Below are positions 54,301-64,000 of a stretch of DNA of 64,000 nt, piece after piece; within the stretch, counting starts at the first letter, position 1, and each line of letters starts with the position of its first letter. This DNA comes from Proales similis (taxonomy: Eukaryota; Rotifera; Eurotatoria; Ploima; Proalidae). The notes beneath the pieces were generated by a model, which had not been told where the DNA came from, ran no database searches, and saw only the letters and a list, made by a program, of their open reading frames with translations. The DNA lies in NCBI GenBank assembly GCA_019059635.1, contig JAGVRJ010000002.1:62001-126000 (forward strand), given 5' to 3'. Both the position numbers and the translations under genes were made by a program.

Positions 54301-56949
54301 ACTCTGATTATACGGCCCAAACAGTTCAGGGATTATTTGAACACGGCTCTTCCTGTGCTCCAATTTACTAAATCGCCGCTGCAGAGTTATCAGAGTCGAT
54401 TTACGCTCATGCTTGAGTTTACATTCAGCAGACGGCTGCTACAAGCTGACAATGATGAAAATGAGAATCTGCTTGACGTGCACGCGATTTCGGTTCAATC
54501 GTACAATTTAGAGCAACTGTGCGATCTGATTCAGACCGAATGGGTTGCCATGTGTCGAATGTACACTTTGATCAAAGAAGTTAAAGCGACACTCAGCCGA
54601 TATCCTGAGTTCGCAAAGCAGTTCAGAGTGAAACGAGCCACCTTTAAGAGTCTAGTGCTCAAGTACGGACCGGCATTTTCATACACTATTGAGTTTAGAT
54701 GGTCCAAAGAGCAACGTTTGTTCAACATATTTCTGGGCGTCGATAGATTCAAGTCGCTGCGCACCCAAATCGACAATCCACTCGTAAACTATCATTTCTT
54801 TTTCATTCATGAGATAAAGAAATTCTTCCGCCAGGATCGATCCGTAGTCAATCTGGTTCAAATGCTCAACTGCACTTGTGTGTGTGCCTACGCTTTGTTC
54901 AAATTGAACAATTTGCCCAAGTTCTATTCGAAGCCCGGCTCGCAAGCCGTCCACACTCTGCCTGGCTACATGATGGTCATTTATTCGATGAGTCACTTTA
55001 AGATATTTTATTATTCTCGGTATTGCGTCGAAATCCGAGTCGAACAAAACGGCTTGGTGTCGGTGCGCGATGCCGCTTTTCTTCTCACCGATATGAGCAG
55101 TGTACTGGAAGACATACATCCAATTCAGAACTTGAGCTCGTTTGTAAATTTGTTTGTGGATGAAAATGTGAACGAGCTGCTCAAGAGACAAAGATTTGAT
55201 GTGGACGATGAGTATCCTTCGACGCCCTCTCTGAATTCAGTTGGAGCAAATTTGACTCAGTCTCAGCCAAGCGTCGGACCGCCTTCAAACCAGCACGTAT
55301 TCCTGCCACCCACCTCACCGGCCGTGCAGCCACGTTTGAACACGTCAATTACAACTCCGTCGCCGGCACCAAGCTACTTTGCGCAATCACCTGCGCCGAG
55401 TTCAAATCTGCCAGCCAGCGCCCAGTCGCCCAGTTTTCCGAATTTCGGATCGCCTGCCATCTCCCACACGTCGCCTACTCTGGGCAGTCAGCCCATGGGC
55501 CATGGTCAGGGCGCGGCACCGATTCAATCGCCGACCTCCTACATGTCGCCGGCCCCTTCGAGCCAAATGGCTGCCACTTCTCAAAATTATTCTATTCAAT
55601 CGCCAGCTAACTTTATGGACATTTCTATGCCCAGTCCTGCCCAGCCAAGCTCCGTCCAGACTCGTTCGCCGTATATTGGGCCCTCTCCAAGCACTAATAT
55701 GCCAACTCCCGGCTATTGTATAACAAAGGACAGTCTGGAAGATCAAACGAAATCGTTCAATCAAAAGCCAGCGAGTCAAAACTCAGCTCAAGCCAGTGTT
55801 CAAAGTTCATTGGGTGCAAATCAGCCGCAGAAAAAGTTCAAGTCTGTAGTGTTGCCCATTCATGTGACCGACGTTAGTTTCGTCAAAATGATCCGAGTAT
55901 CAAGCGAGGCTAAATGCTCGCCTCTAGAGGCGTTCTTAGCCTCTAATCATATGAGACGAGTGATGCTAAAAGAGATTCAAATCGATCAACAAAACGTAAG
56001 TGTTGATAAAAGCGCTATTTAATTTTCCTTTGAGCTAAGAGATTAAATGTTGCCTAGTACGCGCACAAAAATTTTGAAACGAGCTACTTCAAAACTGCGC
56101 TTCTCGAATTTCAAATTCAACAAGAGATAAGCGCAGCATACAACGCATTTTCTCTGATCATAAATCCGACCAACGAAATACCGACCGACTCGATTCAGAA
56201 ATATTTCAATAGCCGAATATTGGCGTACCCATATCGCTCAACTAGTTTAATCTCATTTCTCAACATTCTCACCTTGGCCGACATGCGAATGCTCAAGGAC
56301 ATAACGCAGCTGTTTGACTATGAAATGGTTTCACATTTTTCTTTTTCAAACATTTTTCACGATTATCGGACTATGGCATGAAATGTGCTTTCGATGTTTT
56401 TAGAATCCGAGTTATTTCAATTTTCAATGGCGCTTGAGATTCGTATGGACCGCATATCACAACTACATTGTGAAGAACGCTCGTTCGCCACTCATTCCGC
56501 TGTACCTGGGCTCGCCGTTGGGATTTCAAAGACGCGACAAGACTTACTACATAACGGTATGATCCCAGTTTGACTTGAGAAAAGAGGCCATTTATAGCTG
56601 ATAATTGGGCTGTTTAAGCTTGAGATAATCAATCAGAATCGTGCACATCAGCAGTCACTTGCAACCATCAGCATATTATTTGCCTACGATCCAACAAGCA
56701 ACCTGATTCAATTTGAGCTGTTAAAGCCTTTGAACGACAATAGCCCGGTTTACAATCAATACGAAATTTTTCTCAGCAAAATAATCGGCAACAAGCAAAA
56801 AGGTAATTTGACTATAGCAACAAACAATAAGCTGGCCAATAGACGATAATTTTGATGTTTATCTAGACGCGGCCAACTTATCGTTATTGGGCGTTGTCTA
56901 CGATCTACTTACCCAGTTGCCCACCCAAGTCAACCCATCGCACGGCTAA
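51372..56949 (+). CDS. MED14: Mediator complex subunit 14 (MED14)
   Basis: Scaffold subunit joining head, middle and tail of Mediator for RNA polymerase II transcription. The gene has many short exons (first ones 51372-51514, 51568-51594, 51660-51759, 51829-51923, 51981-52059) and one large exon (53851-55995). Matches run the full length: TRQLFIRIYSLVKF, MSFLEQQSFIFVDTADFLFH, LPSYSILTAVDVLTLGTYTK, ERIVPTEPIEDEDRQ, FRVANEFEAMLTLMGDD, PWRLLRLKILVQD, the central beta-rich part, CVRAFLRTLLQLME, FVNLFVDENV, a Pro/Ser/Gln-rich linker (about 55200-55760) and the C-terminal LKWRLRFVWTAYHNYIVKN-like region, ending PTQVNPSHG. The exon joint between 52059 and about 52108 is phase-inconsistent with GT-AG as I read it. 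Estimated length is roughly 1,450-1,500 residues. Confidence 0.93.
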
Positions 56950-58885
56950 GGCGCAGAGACAAGCACTCAATTTTAACTTAAAATTTTTTCGGCTCAATCA
57001 CATTCATTTCAGAATAAATTTTGATGCATAAATCAAAACGCTCATTTAAGAAGGGCACACGCGGTGAGACTTGTCGAAATTCGGCGACCTGACTAGCCAA
57101 GTTAAGAAGATGTTTGCGCGGCGAACGCTTATCAGCGCACAGGGCCATCATGATCAGCATGGGAGAAAAGAGAAGAGGATGAGAAGGAGAAAAGCGGTTT
57201 CAGTAAAGGCTCAGGTATGCGCTTAGGTTGAAGCGGCATATCTAAACGAAGAGGAATAGAATGAAAGCGACCGCTGAGCGTCTAATACCGAGTCGAACGG
57301 TAAAAGTCGCGTATGAGATGACGAAATGGGAGCGAATTAATGAGAAAAATCCTTAATCTGCTCAGCGAGCGAATGAGCAAACGCCAGTCTGCGCCTCATT
57401 CGCCCATTCATGTTCTCATTCGTTGCCGGCACAGATTGCATTTAGACAATTTATGCAAACAATATATGACTTTGCTTCAATTTCGATCATTAGAGGGGAG
57501 GGTGGCGGGCGCGAGGAGATGAGCGAGCGGCGCCGCAATCAAGCGACTTGCTGATTAAGTTGAAAAGGTTAAGCATTCTTGTTTGCGCAAGCGGCTGCTC
57601 ACTTCAAGGCGTACAGAGGCGCTCGGAGCCGGAAAGATTCGTCCAACTTGTTGATCTAAACCGGCTCATGTTATTTGCTGCACCGTTTACCTGTTTGTGT
57701 GTGTATGTGTGCGGGCTAGGTGGATACTAGACAAACAAGCGTCAGGCAAGTCGGCCACTTGTCTAGAAAGGCTTTGTGCGTTTACATTGCTGCAGGCTCG
57801 AATAGAGACAAGCATCGGGAGTGGTCAATCGCAGAGGCCGCACTGGTGGAGTCAATGTCCGGCCAGTTAATCTAGCCGATCGGTGATCAGCAACAAAACC
57901 CGACTCTTTAACGGCGTCAGAAGCGGGAGAAAGCGCGCGGTGCATGAAACCCGGGAAGACATTTGGCCGCAGAAGAATACAGAAATCGTAAATCTCTCCC
58001 TCTGTCTCTTTTTTGTTCAAAGCATTCAAAGCGAGGAGCGATTGAGTAAACACAAAAGGGCAGCGTGTTTACAAGTCATTGCGCGAGCCTCAGCGGTAAA
58101 AACGCTTCCAATTAGAAAGTCATAAAAAATACGAGTCGTTGGTGTCAGAAGAGCAGGCCTAATAAAGCGGCCTAGTTGGTTTCAATTAACTTATCTAATT
58201 TACTTTCACACAGCCACCGGCCGGGCAACGGAGAGAGCTCATTTGCTGGCGTCGTTTAACAAAGGCGTCTGGTGCGCGCGCGCGGTTCTAATCGCTTTAC
58301 GATGCACATTTTTCCAATTCGGACAGCTCGTTTGCTTTAGTTCACCATCCGCTCCTGGCTTTATTTAAACGGTGCCGGGCGATCAGTTTGCTTAGACTCG
58401 CTCTTTTGGACGCGAAAACAATTCATCACTTGGACCGAAAGCAGGCAGCGCGCTGTGGACCGAGTTTATTTAGACGATTCTCAGCACAAGTGATTAGCTC
58501 GACAATTGCTCGATAAATGCCAATGCGGCAGTGGATTTGGACACCTTGCCTCGGCGTGAGAACAAGTGTGAGACCAAGAGAGCAAAGACGCACAGAGAGC
58601 ACGAGAGAGAAAGGGGCGAAGAGCCAAGCGAAGGCGAGAGTGTTGGTAAACATTCAATTAGACCAAAACTAACTTGATTAGTTAGTTAGGCACCGAATGT
58701 TCCGGTGTGGTCAACAGATCAAATAAATTTTGCTTCCTTCAACTCGCGCCCAAGAGTCAAATTCGCAACTATGAGATAATTTGAGTGATTGGCATCGAGT
58801 GTTCTTCTAGGTGTCGCTTGCCGCTACCTGTTCGGCCGCCGCTCGCGGTCCAAGTCAATCAGAGAGTGATGCAACCGTGCGCGCG

Positions 58886-58992
58886 CCAATTGGCTCTCTC
58901 TAGCTCGCGCTTTATTGGTGCACACCAATCCACGACCCTCGCGTCTGATTGGCCAGCGTTCTAATTTCTCTATTTATCGTATCGTATAAAAG
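58886..58992 (+). promoter_or_regulatory. CCAAT cluster plus TATA box (candidate distal Brachyury promoter)
   Basis: CCAAT or its complement occurs at 58886-58890, 58889-58893, 58914-58918, 58925-58929 and 58948-58952. A TATAAA lies at 58985-58990. Spacing of 33-100 bp between the CCAAT boxes and TATA is typical of a core promoter. Transcription would begin about 59015, some 455 bp upstream of the Brachyury ATG. Function is inferred from motif arrangement only. Confidence 0.45.
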
Positions 58993-59391
58993 TCCGCTTG
59001 AGAATGTTCAGATTAGTTATGAAGCCAGGCCAGCAATTTACTATTTGATGTTAAGTAAACCTAACCCGCTTACGACCAACGACGCAGTCGGACCCGGCGT
59101 GCCACGCTTGCACGCATTGTGGCGGCCTGTGCTCCGCTCTTGGTATCAACCATTGATCTAACCCATCCCGATCCGAGTGGAGCGTGTTTACGGTGTGTTC
59201 GAACACAATTATCGTTTAAATTAGGCTTCAATCAGTTGGCCCCACAGGCAGCTGAACGAGAGCGTTTCTTTTCATATCCAATATTGAAATTTAACGTTCA
59301 CTCGCTAAACAGCGCGGCCCAATTTTCTAATCATTATCTATTTACTTGCTCTAACCTTCTTTATTGTTGAATTGGGTGCACACTATCGTCC

Positions 59392-59400
59392 TATATATAT
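59392..59400 (+). promoter_or_regulatory. TATA box, candidate proximal Brachyury promoter
   Basis: The sequence TATATATAT sits 73-81 bp upstream of the Brachyury start codon. A start site 25-30 bp downstream would leave a 5' UTR of about 45 nt. It could be an alternative to the CCAAT/TATA site 400 bp further upstream, or a chance AT run. Confidence 0.4.
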
Positions 59401-59472
59401 GAGCATTTCGCGTGAATTCCTCTTCATCTGTTCTTTTTTTGACTTGGCTTAGAAGTTGCTCGCAACGCTAGT

Positions 59473-61533
59473 ATGGTTATTCACAAAGTCGACATGTTCA
59501 AGGACATGGGCAGCTCGCAGCAGCAAATGCATCACCTCAGCCAGCAGCAGAGCACGCCGCTGCCACACCAGCCAATTTCGATCAAACTAGAAGACAGAGA
59601 TCTCTGGATGCGTTTTTTCGGCAAAACCAACGAGATGATCGTCACCCGATCAGGACGGTAAGTCCCAATTCGTTCAACTCGCACGTGTGCCACAAACATT
59701 CAACAATTCGACGCATTTTCAGCAACATGTTTCCAGTGCTCAAAATTAGCCTATCTGGTCTTGACCCGAGCTCAATCTACGAGGTCATTGTTGACTTCAA
59801 GCAAATCGACAACCACAAATGGAAGTACATTAACGGCGAATGGCAGCAAGGAACAAAGCCAGATCCAGTTCAGCTCAAGTGCGAGTACAAGCATCCAGAC
59901 TCGCCTAACTTTGGATCGCATTGGATGAAAGACAGCATTTCATTCAACAAAGTCAAACTCACCAACAAGCCGCCTAACAAGGGCCAGATTCAGTTGAATT
60001 CACTTCACAAATACGAGCCGCGAATAATTGTGTTCAAGCTAAATGCTAACATGCGTGAAAAGGTCGCCGAGACTAGCTTTCACGAGACCCAATTTATTGC
60101 CGTCACTGCCTATCAGAATGAAGAGATAACTTCGCTCAAGATCAGGTACAATCCATTTGCCAAAGCCTTCCTCGACGTACGCGATCGGTAAGTCGATATT
60201 TAAGTCTAAAGCCATTGGTCTCAGCACAGACACTTATTTTATTCCAATTTTAAAGGCCCCACGGCGAAGGAGTTGACGAGCTTGGCGACGATGCCAGAAT
60301 GCAGCTGGGAATGAACTGTAAGTTTTTCATTTGATCGGCGCCAATATTCAGCTTTCTTGACGATTAACAACCTTTTAAGTCAGCGGATTCTACAATGGTT
60401 CTCTGATGAACCACGGCTCGATTGGCCCAAGCGATGTCGGATTTAATGAAACTCCTTATAACCAGTTTGCATATCAGGCAAGCAAAGAACTGGTCGACCT
60501 CAAGAATTATGTTTTGCCCAACTCGTCGAGCCAACGGAGCACTGCAGGCGCCGATAGAGCCCGAAGCGGTGTCAGTTCGCGTAGAGCAGCGCCCTATTCA
60601 ATGCCGTACAATTCGCAATCAGCCTTCAGCAATGAGCCTGATGCCAGTCGACACATTTCTTCCTCGTCACCTCTGTCCGCCTCTTCGACAAGCTCAAATT
60701 CTTCAATGAGCTCTGCATGTGTTGCTTCAATCAATCAGCATCTCCTAACGCCCAATAGCCTCTTGAGTCCCCATCCGATGCTTGGTAGCGGTAGCCAGAC
60801 AGTCGACCCCAACAACCCGAACGCATATGGCACTTCGAGTCTGGATAACTGGAACATGCTAACTCCGAAATGTGAACCTGGCCAACTAAGCACATGTCTT
60901 CAGATTGCATCCTCACCAAGCATGGACCCTTGCACCTCATCTCCACTTGCCGCCACCACCTGCACAACTCCGAGCTCATATTTGACCAGTAGTTCTCCAT
61001 CGTACGGCACTCCCTCCACTCCCTACTGGTCTAGCAAATCCTACTTTCTGAATTCGGGCCCAAGCTCTGCTCATCATCATCAACAATTTTCAAATTCAGC
61101 CAACTATTCTAACTACGCGGCGGTCGCTGCGGCTGCAATGGCTGCCTCAAATTTTTATCCTAATCCTATGCTCACCAATCAGAGCAGCCCATCACCTTCA
61201 GTTTACGGCCAGAATTACTCTTACAATTCATCCTCATCATCATCATCATCGTTCTATGACTCCACAAATAACGTTCTCCTTAATCATTTAACAGTTGCAG
61301 CAAATAGCACATCACCAATTGGGTCAAACGAGGCCAAGAGCAGCGACAGCTCAGAAGGCCTGGATTGCGGCAAGGCATTGAGAGGCGCGTTGGGTTTAGA
61401 TTCGTCATCGGTTTGCGCAAACGACAGCGGGTTTCACTCTCCTCGAAACGAGTTGAAAAGCACCTGTTCTCCGGCTCTGCTAAAAGCGGGTGAAAATGAT
61501 AGCAGCGGCCGAAAGGGCATATGGAGCGCATGA
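59473..61533 (+). CDS. TBXT: T-box transcription factor Brachyury
   Basis: Sequence-specific activator of hindgut, notochord or mesoderm programmes, depending on the phylum. Exons 59473-59657, 59723-60187, 60256-60317, 60380-61533; sum 1866 nt, 621 residues. The T-box begins at about residue 40: [131 protein letters not shown]. The C-terminal half is Ser/Thr/Asn/Pro-rich with [10 protein letters not shown] and LDNWNMLTP, echoing the SPY and DNW motifs of Brachyury tails. No introns occur in the last 1.15 kb. The N-terminus before the T-box is Gln/His-rich ([11 protein letters not shown]). Confidence 0.96.
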
Positions 61534-62553
61534 ACTGTCTAAATGACATTGTGTCCTATGCAGTCTACTCCGCGCAGCCTAATGACAAATACGGCGTTAT
61601 TTTTGTAGTTAAGCAAATTTCTCTCGCACTGCCATTAATTATAATGTTCGCTCTGAATTTAATATTTTTAGTAGTCTGTTCATTTGAATAAATTGGGTTA
61701 ACTCGAGCTGTTTTTTAAAATTATTTTGTTGACTCCCCTGAGTTGGCCTGTGCATTGAGTGTGGGCATTCAGTTAGAATGGAAATTAGGCTCGTTTGATC
61801 AACGAATTGAATCGCCGCCGTTTGGTCTTTAGTGACTTACAAATGACATTGGCAATATTTACTTTGCACACCTTTCAAAGCGGCAATCTTATACGCAATG
61901 GCCAAATGGTCGGTCGGTCAGTCAGTCGCGCAGGCGTTCACTGGCCGGTGTTTGCTGTCTACTGACTAGGGACTGCCTCCCATTCATTGCTTAATACATT
62001 TTTAATTGCGCAATGGCTTTGCTTCTTCCGAGCGAGCCGGTGAGTTTAAAATACTAAACAATTAACTGGCCTCAACTGGTCATTGAGTTAGGAACGGATG
62101 TTTACAAACCAAATAGTTGCACTTCTAAGCTGCACACGGCCCCAGCGACAATTTAACGATCAATTGAAAATTCTCGCTTCTTTCTTCTGCTCATTCAATC
62201 GACCGGATTCGACCATCCTGCCAAACATAAATGGGCATCGAACAAGCGCGAAAACTGTTAATTTGCCAAACTTGGGGATCAATTAGGGATTAAGGGAGAC
62301 TCATCTCCAAGAAGGAAACACAGCCAACGAGAGAGAGTCAGAGAGAGAAAGGCAAAATAAAAAGAGAAGAACGAGTCGAGTTAAGTCGGCGATCAGTCGA
62401 GCCGGAAAATCGAACTTAGAGCTCAAATATTCATGGATTAGGGGCTGAATGCCAGCCCAGATGCATTCTCTGTCCCTGGCTTTCTAGTCAACATTCTAAG
62501 GCGTTAGATTTATACTTCACATGAACAGGGAGATAAGCGAATGTGAAAATATT
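61534..62553 (+). other. Intergenic, Brachyury 3' flank
   Basis: About 1 kb between convergent Brachyury and the MPV17L2-like gene. It has an AATAAA at about 61688 for Brachyury and a GA-rich microsatellite tract near 62325-62370. No gene seen. Confidence 0.5.
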
Positions 62554-63126
62554 TTATTCATGCGGCTGGCCGTAGACCACATAAGAAACAAAGGCGTCAA
62601 AGCCAAGAGAAACGGCGTTGTCAAACAAAAGTCGGAAACGAAGTGGCACATAATAAAAATTAAAAAAAGAGGCAAGAGGCCAAAGAGTCCAGTCGACGAT
62701 CAGAATCTGCCAGCCTTTCTGCTTCAATTCGCTGCCTAGTTGACGCTGGTCGTCCAAAAGAGAAACCGTGCCGAAGAACAAGAGAATGCATAGTGGCGAG
62801 AATACAAGTTGGTTGAGGAAGATTTTCGCTAGCATTGACTTGGCCGTCTTTTCTGGCAGACGCCGCTCGATCAGATTATACCAATAATGCGAAAATATTC
62901 CTAGACTCAGACCCGTGCATGCCATTGTACGAGTGCGGGTCAGATCGATTGAACGCTTATCGCCAGCTGCCGCCTTTTCTCTGAACTGCTCGAGAAAATC
63001 GCCCAGCGAACTGCAGCCAACTGATATTGCAATGTTGGTTACTATCAGGTGACGAGAGAATAGGCGCTGATTTAAACTGGCTAGCAGGGGCCTTATTCGG
63101 CCCAGACACGCTGCAGCTGACCTCAT
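62554..63126 (-). CDS. MPV17L2: MPV17/PMP22-family membrane protein, MPV17L2-like
   Basis: Mitochondrial or peroxisomal inner-membrane protein of 190 residues in a single exon; MPV17L2 supports mitoribosome assembly. An N-terminal region (MRSAAACLGRIRPLLASLNQ) could be a targeting sequence. Family landmarks: LFSRHLIVTNIAISVGCSSL, GDFLEQ, SIDLTRTRTMACTGLSLGIF, SHYWYNLIERRLPEKT, KIFLNQLVFSPLCILLFFGT, WQILIVDWTLWPLASFFNFY, YVPLRFRLLFDNAVSLGFDA and FVSYV. VTN near the start and SHYWYNLIERRLP favour MPV17L2 over MPV17. Start at the ATG on 63124-63126. Confidence 0.92.
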   Translation of the reverse strand: MRSAAACLGRIRPLLASLNQRLFSRHLIVTNIAISVGCSSLGDFLEQFREKAAAGDKRSIDLTRTRTMACTGLSLGIFSHYWYNLIERRLPEKTAKSMLAKIFLNQLVFSPLCILLFFGTVSLLDDQRQLGSELKQKGWQILIVDWTLWPLASFFNFYYVPLRFRLLFDNAVSLGFDAFVSYVVYGQPHE

Positions 63127-63449
63127 AAATTCTGCTTCAGATCCACTGGATCTCTCTCTCTCCCTCCAACGGAATCAAACAAGTTGGAGACATAACTACA
63201 GAACGAGCAGCAGAATGAGCTGAAGAAAGGTGTAGGAGTAGAACACGCTTGCGTAACGCCAGTCTGCTTAATTATGAAAGCATAAAATATATAATTTTTT
63301 AATCTAAACAATTGGGCAGATTTCTGAACGCTAGAAAATAAAAGGAAAATGTTCGGAACAAGAAGCCGGGCGTTTAATGAAGCCGGTTAAGGTAACGTAG
63401 TACGGACCACTCGATGAAAATGAACAATCGCCATCGATCCTTTAGTGTA
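63127..63449 (-). other. Intergenic, upstream of MPV17L2-like gene
   Basis: A CT/GA run at about 63145-63165 and an AT-rich TATA-like stretch near 63285-63300. Presumed promoter of the MPV17L2-like gene; no coding exon seen. Confidence 0.4.
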
Positions 63450-63959
63450 TTAAATGATGATAAAAATAGTGCTATTACTAATCTGAATTAATAATGAAAA
63501 ATAACCATAAGCCAAGTAAGACCGGATTAGGGGAAATAAGGACCGTGAAGGGCGGGCGAATATAATTTCGAAATGACTTGAAGGAAGGATTACTTCGAAG
63601 CCGATTTTCTTAAATTTCCTCTTCAGACTGGAAGAAAAGATCGAAGCGTCATTAAAACGAAAAACGATCAGGCCGTATATCGCATGTAATTCCCGACCGG
63701 TCTGAAAGCATGGCGAAATCCAAGCCAATTTTCGGATTATCCATTTTTCACTCGAGGATTTTGTTTGGCAAATTGGCATTGATTCTATTTTATCAACATC
63801 CGACGCATCAAACCTGCTCATATAAATCTGATGCTTTAAATTAAATTCTTATTCTATGTAGATTTACGTCTTCCTCTCTGGACTGTTTGCCATCAATGCA
63901 TCTTTTGACGCAGCCACGATTGCATTTGAGGCCGATAGACCGATCATCTCATTAGACAT
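63450..63959 (-). CDS. Possible two-exon hypothetical gene
   Basis: I do not recognise a family. On the minus strand an ATG at 63959 opens MSNEMIGLSASNAIVAASKD ... ANSPERK, ending at a GTAAAT donor (exon 63959-63868). A phase-matched acceptor after GAGCAG leads to a second exon from 63813 (FDASDVDKIESMPICQTKSS, EKWIIRKLAWISP) that stays open to 63450, giving 151 residues. The first half has natural-looking coding composition; the last 60 residues are hydrophobic and low in quality, so a further splice or a different end is possible. The plus strand over 63862-63971 is also open but has no start. Low certainty. Confidence 0.3.
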
Positions 63960-64000
63960 TAAGGATTGAATAACGCAACTGTGCACCATAAAGATCAGTG

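Larger units (their letters stand above)
56950..59472 (+). other. 2.5-kb intergenic region upstream of Brachyury
   Basis: The longest gene-free stretch in the window. It contains purine- and GT-rich tracts (a GT run near 57695, a GC alternation near 58275), an inverted repeat GCGAATGAG/CTCATTCGC at 57369-57403, and candidate core promoters near 58985 and 59392. The long upstream region fits a developmentally regulated gene. No protein-coding exon recognised. Confidence 0.6.

Noticed and set aside
55379-55779. Arg/Pro-rich ORFs on both strands within MED14
   Set aside because: Shadows of the Pro/Ser-rich MED14 linker.
57763-58053. 96-codon minus-strand ORF in the Brachyury upstream region
   Set aside because: No family resemblance, no splice context and composition typical of random GC-richer DNA.
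61205-61260. Serine-coding TCA/TCC microsatellite
   Set aside because: It is an ordinary Ser run in the Brachyury tail, in frame, and needs no separate call.

Overview
This is a eukaryotic nuclear window from a compact animal genome. About 24 protein-coding genes lie in 64 kb, on both strands, with short introns (about 39-80 nt, GT-AG) and little intergenic DNA. Brachyury, FNIP, MED14, PUF60, CISD2 and MAP2K4 mark it as a bilaterian. CFAP299 suggests that the lineage makes motile cilia or flagellated sperm, and a secreted peritrophin-type chitin-binding protein suggests chitin use. I cannot name the phylum. I saw no rRNA, tRNA, CRISPR array or transposon. For most genes I rebuilt exon-intron structures by joining the conserved protein segments across GT-AG introns and checking that the splice phases add up.

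Layout. 1-5 kb: the 3' part of DPH5, then a fused glutamyl-prolyl-tRNA synthetase. 5.3-12.8 kb: one giant gene for a secreted protein, with a signal peptide, an AT-rich helical domain and about 182 copies of a 12-residue repeat. 12.9-25 kb: an ASPM-like protein, TMEM94, a GON4L-like PAH protein and CCT1. 25-32 kb: an unrecognised single-pass membrane protein, an AAK1/BIKE kinase (minus) and TVP23. 33-37 kb: two MARCH-type RING-CH ligases flanking CFAP299 (minus), then CISD2. 37-48 kb: STAMBP, a chitin-binding protein and RBM22 (all minus), MAP2K4 (plus), histone H1 and FNIP (both minus). 49-57 kb: PUF60 and MED14. 57-64 kb: a 2.5 kb non-coding stretch with candidate promoters, Brachyury, an MPV17L2-like gene (minus) and a doubtful small gene at the right edge.

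Most genes are housekeeping: translation (DPH5, EPRS), folding (CCT1), splicing (RBM22, PUF60), transcription (MED14, Brachyury, H1), membrane traffic and ubiquitin (AAK1, TVP23, MARCH x2, STAMBP), signalling (MAP2K4, FNIP) and organelle proteins (CISD2, MPV17L2, TMEM94). They do not form one pathway.

The standout is the giant repeat protein. It is charge-balanced and disordered-looking, and its DNA has almost no thymine on the coding strand for 6.5 kb. A second theme is loss of domains from otherwise well conserved proteins: EPRS lacks the N-terminal GST-like domain and has one WHEP domain, RBM22 lacks its RRM, and the ASPM-like protein lacks calponin-homology domains. The RBM22 and EPRS models close in frame through every junction, so these losses do not look like annotation gaps.
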